A stretch of DNA of 36,755 bases from assembly GCA_947371915.1 (NCBI GenBank), contig CANBRM010000015.1:1-36755 (forward strand), given 5' to 3'. This DNA is from Comamonadaceae bacterium (GTDB taxonomy: Bacteria; Pseudomonadota; Gammaproteobacteria; Burkholderiales; Burkholderiaceae_C). Below are positions 26,777 through 34,865 of this stretch, piece by piece; position 1 is the stretch's first letter, and every line of letters begins with the position of its first letter. The notes under the pieces are model-generated. The model was not told where the DNA came from, did no database searches, and saw only the letters and a program-made list of their open reading frames with translations. Made by a program: the position numbers and the translations under genes.

Positions 26777-27783
26777 GGTTCTAGTTCAACGATCTTTTGG
26801 TCAATCGCGCCAAACACAGTTTGGCCGTCTTTGCCCTTGACCTCGATGCGGATGGTGTCGCCAAACTTCATGAACTCGGTGCTGGGCTTGCCATCCAAAA
26901 TGGTTTCGATGGCGCGCTTTTCAGCGATGCAGCTGTAGCCTTTGGGCCAGTCTTTTTTGCCCTTGACTTCCACGCCTTGGTTGCTGACCGTGCCGCTACC
27001 AATGATGGAGCCCGCCCGCACATTGCGCGTTTTGCACAGATGCGCAATGAGTTGCCCAAAGTGAAAGGTCATGTCAGGGCCCGCATCGCACATGCCGACC
27101 TTGCGGCCATTCCATGTCGACTGCACGGTGAGATGCAAACGGCCGTTGTCCCACGCGTCACCCAACTCATCGAGCGTCACCGCCACGGGGCTGAACGCGG
27201 TAGCGGGCTTGCTTTGCACAAAGCCAAAGCCTTTGCCTAGCTCATCCGGAATCAGGTTACGCAGCGACACATCGTTGGCGATCATGACCAAACGGATGCG
27301 CCCCAGCGCTTGCTCAGGGGTGGCACGCATGGGCACATCGCCCGTAATCACGGCCACCTCAGCCTCAAAGTCGATGCCAAAGGCTTCGCTGGCACACACC
27401 ACATCGTCTTTGGGTCCGATGAAATCATCGCTGCCACCTTGGTACATCAAGGGGTCGGTGTAAAAACTGGCGGGCACTTCCGAGTTGCGGGCGGCGCGCA
27501 CCAACTCCACATGGTTGATGTAGGCAGAGCCATCGGCCCATTGGTAGGCTCGGGGCAAAGGCGCCATGCACAAGGCAGGATCAAAAGGAAAAGCATGACG
27601 TGCTTTGCCATGATTCAAGGTGTCGTACAGGTCTTGCAACTGGGGGGATATGAAGTCCCAGTCGTCCAGCACCTGTTGCATTCGCGTGGCGATGCCCGTC
27701 GCATAATGTGCGGTGCTTAAATCACGCGACACCACCACGAGTTGGCCGTCGCGTGATCCGTCTTTGTAGGTGGCCAGTTTCAT
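26773..27783 (-). CDS. Fumarylacetoacetate hydrolase family protein
   Basis: 336 residues. The FAH-type domain occupies most of the C-terminal two thirds. The metal-binding acidic residues are expected in EAFGIDFEAEVAVITGDVP, with ANDVSLRNLIPDELGKGFGF and SKPATAFSPVAVT downstream and RAGSIIGSGTVSNQGVE as the typical late motif. The family hydrolyses C-C bonds in beta-diketo acids during aromatic or sugar acid breakdown; the long N-terminal part (about 80 residues) resembles fumarylacetoacetase-type members. The substrate is not evident. Divergent from an IclR regulator that probably controls it. Confidence 0.88.
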   Translation of the reverse strand: MKLATYKDGSRDGQLVVVSRDLSTAHYATGIATRMQQVLDDWDFISPQLQDLYDTLNHGKARHAFPFDPALCMAPLPRAYQWADGSAYINHVELVRAARNSEVPASFYTDPLMYQGGSDDFIGPKDDVVCASEAFGIDFEAEVAVITGDVPMRATPEQALGRIRLVMIANDVSLRNLIPDELGKGFGFVQSKPATAFSPVAVTLDELGDAWDNGRLHLTVQSTWNGRKVGMCDAGPDMTFHFGQLIAHLCKTRNVRAGSIIGSGTVSNQGVEVKGKKDWPKGYSCIAEKRAIETILDGKPSTEFMKFGDTIRIEVKGKDGQTVFGAIDQKIVELEP

Positions 27784-27801
27784 GGATGTTGTCCTCAGGC
27801 A

Positions 27802-27841
27802 GAATTACGCATTGATGAATTAATTTACTTAATCATAATTC
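27802..27841. promoter_or_regulatory. Candidate operator between FAH-family and iclR-type genes
   Basis: The 80-bp gap is AT-rich and holds GAATTA at 27802-27807 and again at 27817-27822, plus its reverse complement TAATTC at 27836-27841, so an inverted pair spans 27817-27841 with a 13-nt spacer. Position between divergent genes fits binding by the adjacent IclR-family protein. Confidence 0.35.
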
Positions 27842-27863
27842 CAAATTCAACCTTGAGACCCTT

Positions 27864-28640
27864 ATGAAAGAACGCGCAGGCATTCAATCCGTCGAAGTTG
27901 GCTTTGCACTGCTCGACGTGCTGGCCAAAGCAGAAGGCCCCTTGATGCTGCGCGATTTAGCCGCCGCAGCCCACATGAGCGCCGCCAAAGCGCACCGTTA
28001 TTTGGTGAGTTTTCAGCGCTTAGGTCTGGTCCAGCAAGACGGCGCCAGTACCCGTTACGACCTCGGGCCGGCTGCGCTTCAACTGGGCTTGGCCTCATTG
28101 ACCCGCCTCGACCCCGTCAAATTGGCTCGTGAACGGATGCCCGCCTTGATGACCCAAATTGGTCACACCGTGGCCTTGGCCGTATGGGGCAACCAAGGCC
28201 CCACCATCATCCACTGGCAAGAGTCGCCGCACGCCATGACGATTTTGCGTCTGGGTGACGTGATGCCCTTGCTCACTTCGGCCACGGGCCGATGCTTTGC
28301 CGCCTACATGCCGAAAGACCTGACAGGGCCGATGCTGAAAACTGAAATCGCCAACGCCAAAAAAATGAAACGCCGCGACGTGCCCACCACCCAAGCCGAG
28401 GCCAAAGCCATGTTCGACGAAGTGCGTCAGCGTGGTGTCGCCCGCGTGGTGGATGCATTGCTGCCCGGCGTGGTGGGCTTTTGTGCGCCCGTGTTCGACT
28501 CGGACGGCCACTTGGTGCTGGGTATGGTGTCGCTCGGTCCTGCGTCGAACTTTGAGGCCGATTGGGACGGCGCACCCGCCCAAGCCTTGCGACGAGCCGC
28601 GCAATCGCTGTCCGCCGAATTGGGGCACCACGCGGCTTGA
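27864..28640 (+). CDS. IclR-family transcriptional regulator
   Basis: 258 residues. The N-terminal winged helix-turn-helix (about 1-70) reads IQSVEVGFALLDVLAKAEGP, then LRDLAAAAHMSAAKAHRYLVSF with the recognition helix. A small-molecule binding domain follows, with LPLLTSATGRCFAAYMP-like text (here PLLTSATGRCFAAYMP), GVARVVDALLPGVVGFCAPVFD and MVSLGPASNF. It is divergent from the FAH-family gene and probably regulates it in response to a catabolic intermediate. The DUF3108 gene begins 7 nt after its stop. Confidence 0.92.
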   Translation: MKERAGIQSVEVGFALLDVLAKAEGPLMLRDLAAAAHMSAAKAHRYLVSFQRLGLVQQDGASTRYDLGPAALQLGLASLTRLDPVKLARERMPALMTQIGHTVALAVWGNQGPTIIHWQESPHAMTILRLGDVMPLLTSATGRCFAAYMPKDLTGPMLKTEIANAKKMKRRDVPTTQAEAKAMFDEVRQRGVARVVDALLPGVVGFCAPVFDSDGHLVLGMVSLGPASNFEADWDGAPAQALRRAAQSLSAELGHHAA

Positions 28641-28647
28641 TCCGCGG

Positions 28648-29775
28648 ATGAATGCCACCGTGTTGACCATGCCTGCCACGCCCCATCTGAAGCGGTCACA
28701 CGCGACGCTGTTGGTGATGGCCGTATTGCTGGCGCACGGGTGGCTGCTGTCAGGCGCACCCCTTTGGTGGTCGCCCGAAAAGCGGCAAACCCTGCGCCCC
28801 CAAGCCATGGTGACACGCACCCTCGAAGCCAGCACGCCGCGCGCCGCACAAGTGCCAACCGTAAAGCCCAACCGCGTGGAGCGCACGCCGCCCGATCTGC
28901 CCAAACCGCCTCAAGGCCAGCCCTTGGTCGCCCCCCAAGAACAGCCCCTGCACGCGTCATCGGAGACCGCCAAGCCAGAAACGCCGCCTTTTGCCTCCTC
29001 CCAAGAACTGGCCGACTTGACGGCCCCCGTCGCCCTGCCCGCCCGCAGCGCCTCCGCGGTCGATTTGCCGCCTTTTAAACGTGCAGCACCCAGCACACCA
29101 GACACCCCAAGCTTGACCGAGGCCACCAGCTTCCATGCGCCAGCATCCGCCGTGCTGAGCTACAAAATGCAAGGCCAAGCCAAAGGCTTGACCTACTGGG
29201 CCAATGGCGAATTGTTGTGGCAGCAAGACGGCCAGCGCTACGACGCCAAGTTGGAGGTGAGCGCCTTCTTGATCGGCACGCGCACGCAAACCAGCACCGG
29301 CACGCTGGGCCCTGAAGGTTTGATGCCCACGCGCTTTGGCGACAAATCGCGCAGCGAACTGGCAGCGCATTTCCAACGCGACAAAAACATCATCAGCTTC
29401 AGTGCCAACAGCCCCAGCGTGCCCTTGCTCAAAGGCGCGCAGGACCGCTTGAGCGTGATCATCCAACTGGGCGCGCTGTTGGCGGGCGACCCAGCCCGCT
29501 ACCCCACGGGCACCATGCTGTCGTTCCAAACCGCGTCGCAGCGCGAGGCCGAGGTGTGGCAATTCAGCGTGGAAAAAGAAGAAACGCTGCAACTGCCCTA
29601 CGGCACGGTGGTGGCCGTCAAGCTCAACCGCAGCCCGCGCCGCGAATTTGACCAGCGCATTGAGGTGTGGCTGGCCCCCGAATTCGGCTATTTGCCCGTG
29701 CGCCTGCGCGTCACCAACGCCAACGGCGACTGGATTGACCAAACGCTCAAAGGTGTTGAAAAGCCCGCCCCTTGA
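28648..29775 (+). CDS. DUF3108-domain envelope protein
   Basis: 375 residues from the ATG at 28648, 7 nt after the iclR-type stop; ATG at 28669 is an alternative. A hydrophobic segment (about residues 18-37) anchors or exports it. A long Pro/Ala/Thr-rich spacer (about 45-165) precedes a beta-rich domain with YKMQGQAKGLTYWANGELLW, GLMPTRFGDKSR and VWLAPEFGYLPVRLRVTNANGD, which matches DUF3108. The layout (anchor, Pro-rich spacer, domain) recalls TonB-like periplasm-spanning proteins. Function unknown; DUF3108 proteins are widespread in Burkholderiales. Confidence 0.82.
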   Translation: MNATVLTMPATPHLKRSHATLLVMAVLLAHGWLLSGAPLWWSPEKRQTLRPQAMVTRTLEASTPRAAQVPTVKPNRVERTPPDLPKPPQGQPLVAPQEQPLHASSETAKPETPPFASSQELADLTAPVALPARSASAVDLPPFKRAAPSTPDTPSLTEATSFHAPASAVLSYKMQGQAKGLTYWANGELLWQQDGQRYDAKLEVSAFLIGTRTQTSTGTLGPEGLMPTRFGDKSRSELAAHFQRDKNIISFSANSPSVPLLKGAQDRLSVIIQLGALLAGDPARYPTGTMLSFQTASQREAEVWQFSVEKEETLQLPYGTVVAVKLNRSPRREFDQRIEVWLAPEFGYLPVRLRVTNANGDWIDQTLKGVEKPAP

Positions 29776-29836
29776 GTTTGCGCGTTTGAATCCGATATCC
29801 TTAGGGTGTGATTTGATTTTTCTCGAAAGACCCGCG

Positions 29837-30118
29837 ATGGACATGCTCTACAACTCCGACACCTACTCCGTGATGCACTTGCAAGTGCAAGACGAGGCGT
29901 CGGTGCCCGTGCGCCCGGATGTGCCCGTGTTGGCCCGCCACGGCTTTGAGATCGTCGACAAGCGCACCGGCAAAGAACTGTTCTTAGAAGGCTCATGGGC
30001 CGAACAATTCCAAGCCCACCTGCGCGCTTGGCAAGAAAACTCGCCCACCCAAGAAGAGGTGGAAGACACCTTGGCGGGCTACGCCGAGTTGGCGCAAAAC
30101 CCCGTGCTGGTGCATTGA
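29837..30118 (+). CDS. DUF3567 family small protein
   Basis: 93 residues from the ATG at 29837 (MDMLYNSDTYSVMHLQ). It shows the DUF3567 pattern: an N-terminal MxMxYNSxxY strand, GFEIVDKRTGKELFLEGSWAEQF in the middle and PVLVH at the end. The family is restricted to Burkholderiales as far as I know; function is not established. Cytoplasmic, acidic, no signal peptide. It is followed by a strong terminator. Confidence 0.85.
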   Translation: MDMLYNSDTYSVMHLQVQDEASVPVRPDVPVLARHGFEIVDKRTGKELFLEGSWAEQFQAHLRAWQENSPTQEEVEDTLAGYAELAQNPVLVH

Positions 30119-30137
30119 GCCTTTCCACACCTGAGGC

Positions 30138-30162
30138 AAGGGGCGCAGCAGCGCCCCTTTTT
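30138..30162 (+). terminator. Rho-independent terminator after the DUF3567 gene
   Basis: Perfect 9-bp stem AAGGGGCGC (30138-30146) and GCGCCCCTT (30151-30159) with a 4-nt loop AGCA, then a run of T to 30162. It ends the plus-strand unit before purU. Confidence 0.88.
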
Positions 30163-30179
30163 CATGGGCACGCCAAATC

Positions 30180-30185
30180 TACAAT
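30180..30185 (+). promoter_or_regulatory. -10-like box directly before purU
   Basis: TACAAT (30180-30185) lies 6 nt before the purU ATG, and no Shine-Dalgarno sequence intervenes. A -35 at the usual distance would fall in the terminator T run and is a poor match. If used, purU mRNA would be leaderless. Confidence 0.4.
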
Positions 30186-30191
30186 CTGACC

Positions 30192-31037
30192 ATGACCGCA
30201 TACATCCTGAACTTGTCCTGCCCTGATCGCCAGGGCATCGTGCACGCCGTTTCTGGCTTTTTGTTGGAACGCCAAGGCAACATCGAAGAAGCCGCGCAAT
30301 ACAACGACCCCGACACGGGTTTGTTCTTCATGCGCGTGCAATTTGCCTGCAGTGCCGTGGATCAAGCCGATTTGCGCACCCAACTGGCCACCCTGGCCGA
30401 CACCTTCGGCATGAAGTGGACCTTGCACGACACCACCCAGCCCATGCGCACGGTGTTGATGGTCAGCAAAGAAGGTCATTGCCTGAACGACTTGCTGTTC
30501 CGCTGGAAAAGCGGCCTGCTGCCCTTGGACATTCGCGCCATCGTCAGCAACCACCGCGAGTTTTACCAACTGGCGGCCAGCTACAACGTGCCGTTTCACC
30601 ACATCCCCGTCACTGCAGCCACGAAGGCGCAGGCGGAGGCCAAGCAGTTCGAGATCATCGAGTCTGAAGGGGCTGAGTTGGTGGTGCTGGCGCGTTACAT
30701 GCAAATTTTGAGCGACGATCTGTGTAAAAAATTGGCCGGTCGCGCCATCAACATTCACCACAGCTTTTTGCCCAGCTTCAAGGGCGCCAAGCCCTATTAC
30801 CCAGCGCATGACCGTGGCGTGAAGCTGATTGGTGCCACCGCCCATTACGTCACTGCTGACTTGGACGAAGGCCCCATCATTGAGCAAGACGTGGCCCGCG
30901 TGGACCACAGCAAAACCGTGGAAGACTTCACCGCCCAAGGCCGTGACACCGAGAGCCAAGTGCTGGCACGCGCCGTCAAGTGGCACAGCGAACACCGCGT
31001 GCTGATCAACGGTCACAAGACTGTGATCTTCAAATAA
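30192..31037 (+). CDS. purU: Formyltetrahydrofolate deformylase
   Basis: 281-residue enzyme that hydrolyses 10-formyltetrahydrofolate to formate and tetrahydrofolate, balancing one-carbon pools. An N-terminal ACT domain (about 1-85; ILNLSCPDRQGIVHAVSGF) is followed by a formyltransferase-like catalytic domain. Motifs are LVLARYMQIL, INIHHSFLPSFKGAKPY (with the catalytic Asn/His region) and ATAHYVTADLDEGPIIEQD (catalytic Asp). Length is normal. The following LysR gene begins 22 nt after its stop. Confidence 0.95.
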   Translation: MTAYILNLSCPDRQGIVHAVSGFLLERQGNIEEAAQYNDPDTGLFFMRVQFACSAVDQADLRTQLATLADTFGMKWTLHDTTQPMRTVLMVSKEGHCLNDLLFRWKSGLLPLDIRAIVSNHREFYQLAASYNVPFHHIPVTAATKAQAEAKQFEIIESEGAELVVLARYMQILSDDLCKKLAGRAINIHHSFLPSFKGAKPYYPAHDRGVKLIGATAHYVTADLDEGPIIEQDVARVDHSKTVEDFTAQGRDTESQVLARAVKWHSEHRVLINGHKTVIFK

Positions 31038-31059
31038 TCCCACGCCCCGCTTGGCCACC

Positions 31060-31938
31060 ATGAGCCCCAACCGCATTCCGCCCATCCAGTGCCTGCTCAC
31101 ATTTGAGGCCTTGGCGCGGCTGCGCTCGGTCACGCAGGCGGCTGAGGAGTTGTGTGTCACGCCCAGCGCGGTGAGCCACCGTGTGAAGCAGCTTGAACAG
31201 TTGCTGGGCGTCAAGCTGTTTGGCCGCGCCGATTTTTCGCTGACCACCGAAGGCAGCGAGTACTTGGCCCATGTGCGCGAAGGCTTGTCTATTCTTGAGC
31301 GCTTCCCCGGCAAAGACGGCAGCAGCAACAACAGCAAACGCAAGCTGCGTTTGGCCGTGACGCCCACTTTCGCACGCTCCATCTTGATGCCACGCCTGCG
31401 CCAATTTGCCGAGGCTTACCCCGAAATTGACATCACGCTGCAAGTCAGCATCCCACTGCTGGACGTGGTGGCCGAAGACGCCGACCTGACCATCCGCTTT
31501 GGCACAGGCCGCTACGCCGATGTCGAGCATGTTTGCCTCATGAAAGACGACGTTACGCCCTTGGCTTCGCCCGCTTACATCCGCGAACACGGCCCGTTTG
31601 AGACGCCCCAAGATTTGGAAGACGCCATCCTGCTGCGCAGCCCCTTGGAGCCTTGGCGCACTTGGTTTGCCGCGCATGACCAAGACTGGCCCGAGCCGAT
31701 TGACGGCAGCAGCTTCAACGACATTGGCTTGATGTGCGACGCCGCCGCCCAAGGCCTGGGTGTGGGCTTGGTTCGCCTGAAACTGGGTGCACCGTGGCTG
31801 GAAAACGGCACACTGGTGCGCATCTTCCCCCGTCAAGTACCCAGCCCACACGGGCATTACCTGTGTTGGCGCACAGGCGCGATGGACCGCTGGGAATGCG
31901 CGGCGTTTGCAGAGTGGCTGCAAAAGTCGGTGCCCTGA
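31060..31938 (+). CDS. LysR-family regulator, GcvA-like
   Basis: 292 residues from the ATG at 31060 (MSPNRIPPIQCLLTFEALAR); a TTG three codons earlier is less likely. The helix-turn-helix VTQAAEELCVTPSAVSHRVKQLEQ lies at about residues 20-45. The effector domain contains LRLAVTPTFARSILMPRLRQF and DLTIRFGTGRY, like GcvA and related regulators. It sits between purU (one-carbon metabolism) and glcD (glycolate/lactate oxidation) and could regulate either; the target is inference. No partner gene is divergent from it, which is less common for LysR regulators. Confidence 0.88.
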   Translation: MSPNRIPPIQCLLTFEALARLRSVTQAAEELCVTPSAVSHRVKQLEQLLGVKLFGRADFSLTTEGSEYLAHVREGLSILERFPGKDGSSNNSKRKLRLAVTPTFARSILMPRLRQFAEAYPEIDITLQVSIPLLDVVAEDADLTIRFGTGRYADVEHVCLMKDDVTPLASPAYIREHGPFETPQDLEDAILLRSPLEPWRTWFAAHDQDWPEPIDGSSFNDIGLMCDAAAQGLGVGLVRLKLGAPWLENGTLVRIFPRQVPSPHGHYLCWRTGAMDRWECAAFAEWLQKSVP

Positions 31939-32012
31939 GCGCAAAAGCATTTCAATCGACGCTGTAACTTTCTTCACGCGCCGCCCCTAAGTTTTGACTT
32001 AAAGTGGGACGC

Positions 32013-33515
32013 ATGAACGCCCCACTCACCCCCGACCAGCAAAACAGCCTTGTACGCGCGGAGCGCCAAGCGCAAGTCGTGCAAGCCCTGCTGCAAGTGC
32101 TGCCACAGCACGCCCTGCTCTACACCCTTGAAGACACCGTGCCTTACGAATGCGACGGCCTCACCGCCTACCGCGCTCGCCCCATGTGTGTGGCCTTGCC
32201 CGAAACGGTGGACCAAGTGCAAGCCGTGCTCAAGGCCTGCTACTCGCTAGACGTGCCCGTGGTCGCACGCGGTGCTGGCACTGGCCTGTCAGGTGGCGCG
32301 ATGCCGCACACGATGGGTGTGACGCTGTCGCTGGCCAAGTTCAACCAAATTCTCAACATCGACCCTGTCGCTCGAACTGCGGTGGTGCAGTGCGGTGTGC
32401 GCAACCTGGCCATCAGCGAAGCGGTGACTAAGTTTGGGTTGTATTACGCACCCGACCCATCCAGCCAAATTGCTTGCACCATCGGTGGCAACGTGGCCGA
32501 GAACTCGGGGGGTGTGCATTGTTTGAAATACGGCCTCACCGTGCACAACGTGCTCAAGGTCAAAGGCTTCACCGTGGAAGGCGACCCCGTTGAGTTTGGC
32601 GGCGACGCCCTCGACGCACCGGGCCTCGACCTGTTGCCCGTGGTTGTCGGCAGCGAAGGCATGTTGGCGGTGACCACCGAAGTGACCGTCAAGCTCGTGC
32701 CCAAACCACAGTTAGCGCGCTGCATCATGGCCAGCTTTGACGATGTGCGCAAAGCGGGCGATGCCGTGGCTGCTGTGATTGCCGCAGGCATCATCCCCGC
32801 GGGCTTAGAGATGATGGACGGCCCCATGACCGCCGCCGTGGAAGACTTTGTCCATGCCGACTACGACCTGAGCGCGGCCGCCATTCTGCTGTGCGAAAGC
32901 GACGGCACGCCCGAAGAAGTGGAAGAAGAAATTGGCCGCATGAGCGCCGTGCTGCGCGGCTGTGGCGCAACCGCTATTGCCGTGAGCCGCGACGAAGCGC
33001 AACGCATGAAGTTTTGGAGCGGCAGAAAAAACGCGTTTCCCGCTTCGGGCCGCATCAGCCCCGACTACATGTGCATGGACAGCACCATCCCGCGCAAGCG
33101 TTTGGCCGACATCTTGGAAGCCATTCAAGAGATGGAAAAGAAATACGCCCTTAAGTGCCTGAACGTGTTCCACGCAGGCGACGGCAACTTGCACCCTCTG
33201 ATTCTGTTTGATGCCAACGACCCCGACCAAATGCACCGTTGTGAACAGTTTGGCGCAGACATTTTGGAAACCAGCGTCGCCATGGGCGGGACGGTGACGG
33301 GCGAACACGGCGTGGGCATCGAGAAGGTGAACAGCATGTGTGTGCAGTTCAGCGCCGAAGAAAACGAACAGATGTTTGGCGTCAAGCGCGCCTTTGACAG
33401 CAAGGGTTTACTCAACCCCGGCAAGGTCATCCCCACTCTGCACCGCTGCGCCGAATACGGCAAGATGTTGGTGCGTGCGGGGCAGATTAAGCATCCGGAT
33501 TTGCCGCGCTTCTAA
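32013..33515 (+). CDS. glcD: FAD-linked 2-hydroxyacid oxidase, GlcD-like
   Basis: 500 residues from the ATG at 32013 (a GTG three codons upstream at 32004 is possible). The FAD-binding PCMH domain has PVVARGAGTGLSGGAMP (residues 82-98) and SQIACTIGGNVAENSGG. The C-terminal cap carries NVFHAGDGNLHPLILFD and GTVTGEHGVGIEKV. These match glycolate oxidase subunit GlcD; D-lactate dehydrogenases of the same family are the alternative. Subunits GlcE and GlcF, usually encoded next, are not here: the next gene is on the opposite strand and overlaps the 3' end by 29 nt. Confidence 0.88.
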   Translation: MNAPLTPDQQNSLVRAERQAQVVQALLQVLPQHALLYTLEDTVPYECDGLTAYRARPMCVALPETVDQVQAVLKACYSLDVPVVARGAGTGLSGGAMPHTMGVTLSLAKFNQILNIDPVARTAVVQCGVRNLAISEAVTKFGLYYAPDPSSQIACTIGGNVAENSGGVHCLKYGLTVHNVLKVKGFTVEGDPVEFGGDALDAPGLDLLPVVVGSEGMLAVTTEVTVKLVPKPQLARCIMASFDDVRKAGDAVAAVIAAGIIPAGLEMMDGPMTAAVEDFVHADYDLSAAAILLCESDGTPEEVEEEIGRMSAVLRGCGATAIAVSRDEAQRMKFWSGRKNAFPASGRISPDYMCMDSTIPRKRLADILEAIQEMEKKYALKCLNVFHAGDGNLHPLILFDANDPDQMHRCEQFGADILETSVAMGGTVTGEHGVGIEKVNSMCVQFSAEENEQMFGVKRAFDSKGLLNPGKVIPTLHRCAEYGKMLVRAGQIKHPDLPRF

Positions 33516-34095
33516 ATTTGTCCAACTTGGCCTGCAAGTTGTTTTTAACGGCAGGCCATTCACTCGCGATGATGGAGTAAACCACCGTGTCGCGTACTGA
33601 ACCGTCCTTCAAGATTTGATGGCTTCTCAAGATGCCGTCTTGCTTGGCCCCAAGACGCTCAATCGCACGGCGTGATGCTTCGTTGAAAAAGTGGGTGCGG
33701 AACTCCACCGCATTCGCCTGTTGCGCTTCAAACCAATATTGCATCAACAGATATTTGGCTTCTGTGTTGATCGCCGTGCCTTGCGCGGATTTGGCATACC
33801 AGGTGTAACCAATCAACCCTCGCTTGTGCGCTGGTTCTACGTTGTAAAAGCGGGTTGTGCCAATGATCTGCTGATTCTTTATGTTGCGTACAGCAAAGGC
33901 CATATCGCCATTGATCGAGGCCTTAATTGCCGTGTCAACGTATCTCGCCATTTCATCGGGCGACGGGACCGAGGCATACCAAAGCTGCCAAAGCTGACCA
34001 TCTCGCACCGCGCTTTGGAGCGCATCGACATGAGAATGCATCAAGGGTTCTAACGCTACATAAGCCCCTTCAAGACATATTTCTAAATCGGTCAT
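33487..34095 (-). CDS. GNAT acetyltransferase, RimJ/RimL-like
   Basis: 202 residues with a GNAT fold. Visible elements are MAFAVRNIKNQQIIGTTRFYN (strands 2-4), GLIGYTWYAKSAQGTAINTEAKYLL (acetyl-CoA loop region) and the FFNEASRRAIERLGAKQDGI segment typical of RimJ/RimL-type enzymes. Substrate unknown (protein N-terminus, amino acid or drug). A good ribosome binding site (AAGGAGG) precedes the ATG at 34095. Base composition looks AT-richer than yggS and glcD. The coding end overlaps glcD tail to tail by 29 nt, which together suggests a later insertion of this gene. Confidence 0.88.
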   Translation of the reverse strand: MTDLEICLEGAYVALEPLMHSHVDALQSAVRDGQLWQLWYASVPSPDEMARYVDTAIKASINGDMAFAVRNIKNQQIIGTTRFYNVEPAHKRGLIGYTWYAKSAQGTAINTEAKYLLMQYWFEAQQANAVEFRTHFFNEASRRAIERLGAKQDGILRSHQILKDGSVRDTVVYSIIASEWPAVKNNLQAKLDKFRSAANPDA

Positions 34096-34116
34096 GTGCC
34101 CTCCTTGTTAGAAGCC

Positions 34117-34836
34117 TCAAGCGTAAGTTCGCCCACCAAATATCGCCGTCCCCACCCGCACCATCGTGCTGCCCGCCTGCACGGCGGCTTCTAGGTCGCC
34201 CGTCATGCCCATCGACAGGGTGTCGAACTGGGGCAGGTTCAATGCGGCTTTCACTTCGTCAAACAAGGCGCGAGCTTTGGCGTGAACGGCTACTTGCGCG
34301 TCAAAGCCTTCCACGGGGTCGGGGATGGTCATGAGGCCGCGCAATACCAAGCGGGGCAGCTTGCCCAATTCGGCTGCCAGCGCCAGCACGTCGGCTGGGG
34401 CGATGCCTGATTTGGTTTCGCCGCCGTCAATGTTGACTTGTAAACAGACGTTCAACGGCGCTAGGTTCGCGGGGCGTTGGTCGCTCAAGCGCTGCGCGAT
34501 TTTGAGGCGGTCTACCGTGTGTGCCCAATCGAAGTGCTCAGCCACGAGTTTGGTTTTGTTGCTTTGCATGGGGCCGATGCAATGCCACACCAACGCGGGG
34601 GCTACACCTTGCAAAGCGGTGATTTTGTCTACCCCTTCTTGGATGTAGTTCTCTCCAAAATCGCGCTGACCACACGCCGCCACTTGACGCACATCGTCGG
34701 CGCTGAAGGTTTTGGAGACGGCCAGCAATTGCACCGCACCGACGCTGCGGCTACTCGCCACGCAGGCTGCCGCGATGCGCGCTTGCACGGATCGGAGCTT
34801 GTCGCGCAACTGTGTATCTGTATCTGTGTTTTTCAT
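34117..34836 (-). CDS. yggS: Pyridoxal phosphate homeostasis protein, YggS/PLPBP
   Basis: 239-residue fold-type III PLP-binding protein that buffers pyridoxal phosphate and influences amino acid pools. The PLP lysine is Lys42 in LLAVSKTF. Other family motifs are DFGENYIQE, WHCIGPMQSNK, VNIDGGETKSGI, LSMGMTGDLEAAV and MVRVGTAIFGGR. Length is normal. It is divergent from the pilT-like gene with only 29 bp between starts; the yggS/pilT neighbourhood is common in proteobacteria. The repeat TGTATC near its start encodes an Asp-Thr run. Confidence 0.95.
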   Translation of the reverse strand: MKNTDTDTQLRDKLRSVQARIAAACVASSRSVGAVQLLAVSKTFSADDVRQVAACGQRDFGENYIQEGVDKITALQGVAPALVWHCIGPMQSNKTKLVAEHFDWAHTVDRLKIAQRLSDQRPANLAPLNVCLQVNIDGGETKSGIAPADVLALAAELGKLPRLVLRGLMTIPDPVEGFDAQVAVHAKARALFDEVKAALNLPQFDTLSMGMTGDLEAAVQAGSTMVRVGTAIFGGRTYA

Positions 34837-34865
34837 CTTGGGTCAACTTTAACAAGGAGCCCTGC

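Noticed and set aside
28095-28904. Long minus-strand open frame opposite the IclR gene and start of the DUF3108 gene
   Set aside because: GC-rich third codon positions on the plus strand keep this frame open; the translation is Gly/His/Arg-rich without family features.
30162-31382. Long minus-strand open frame opposite purU
   Set aside because: Purely antisense to a well-supported enzyme gene and to the start of the LysR gene; no domain and no ribosome binding site.
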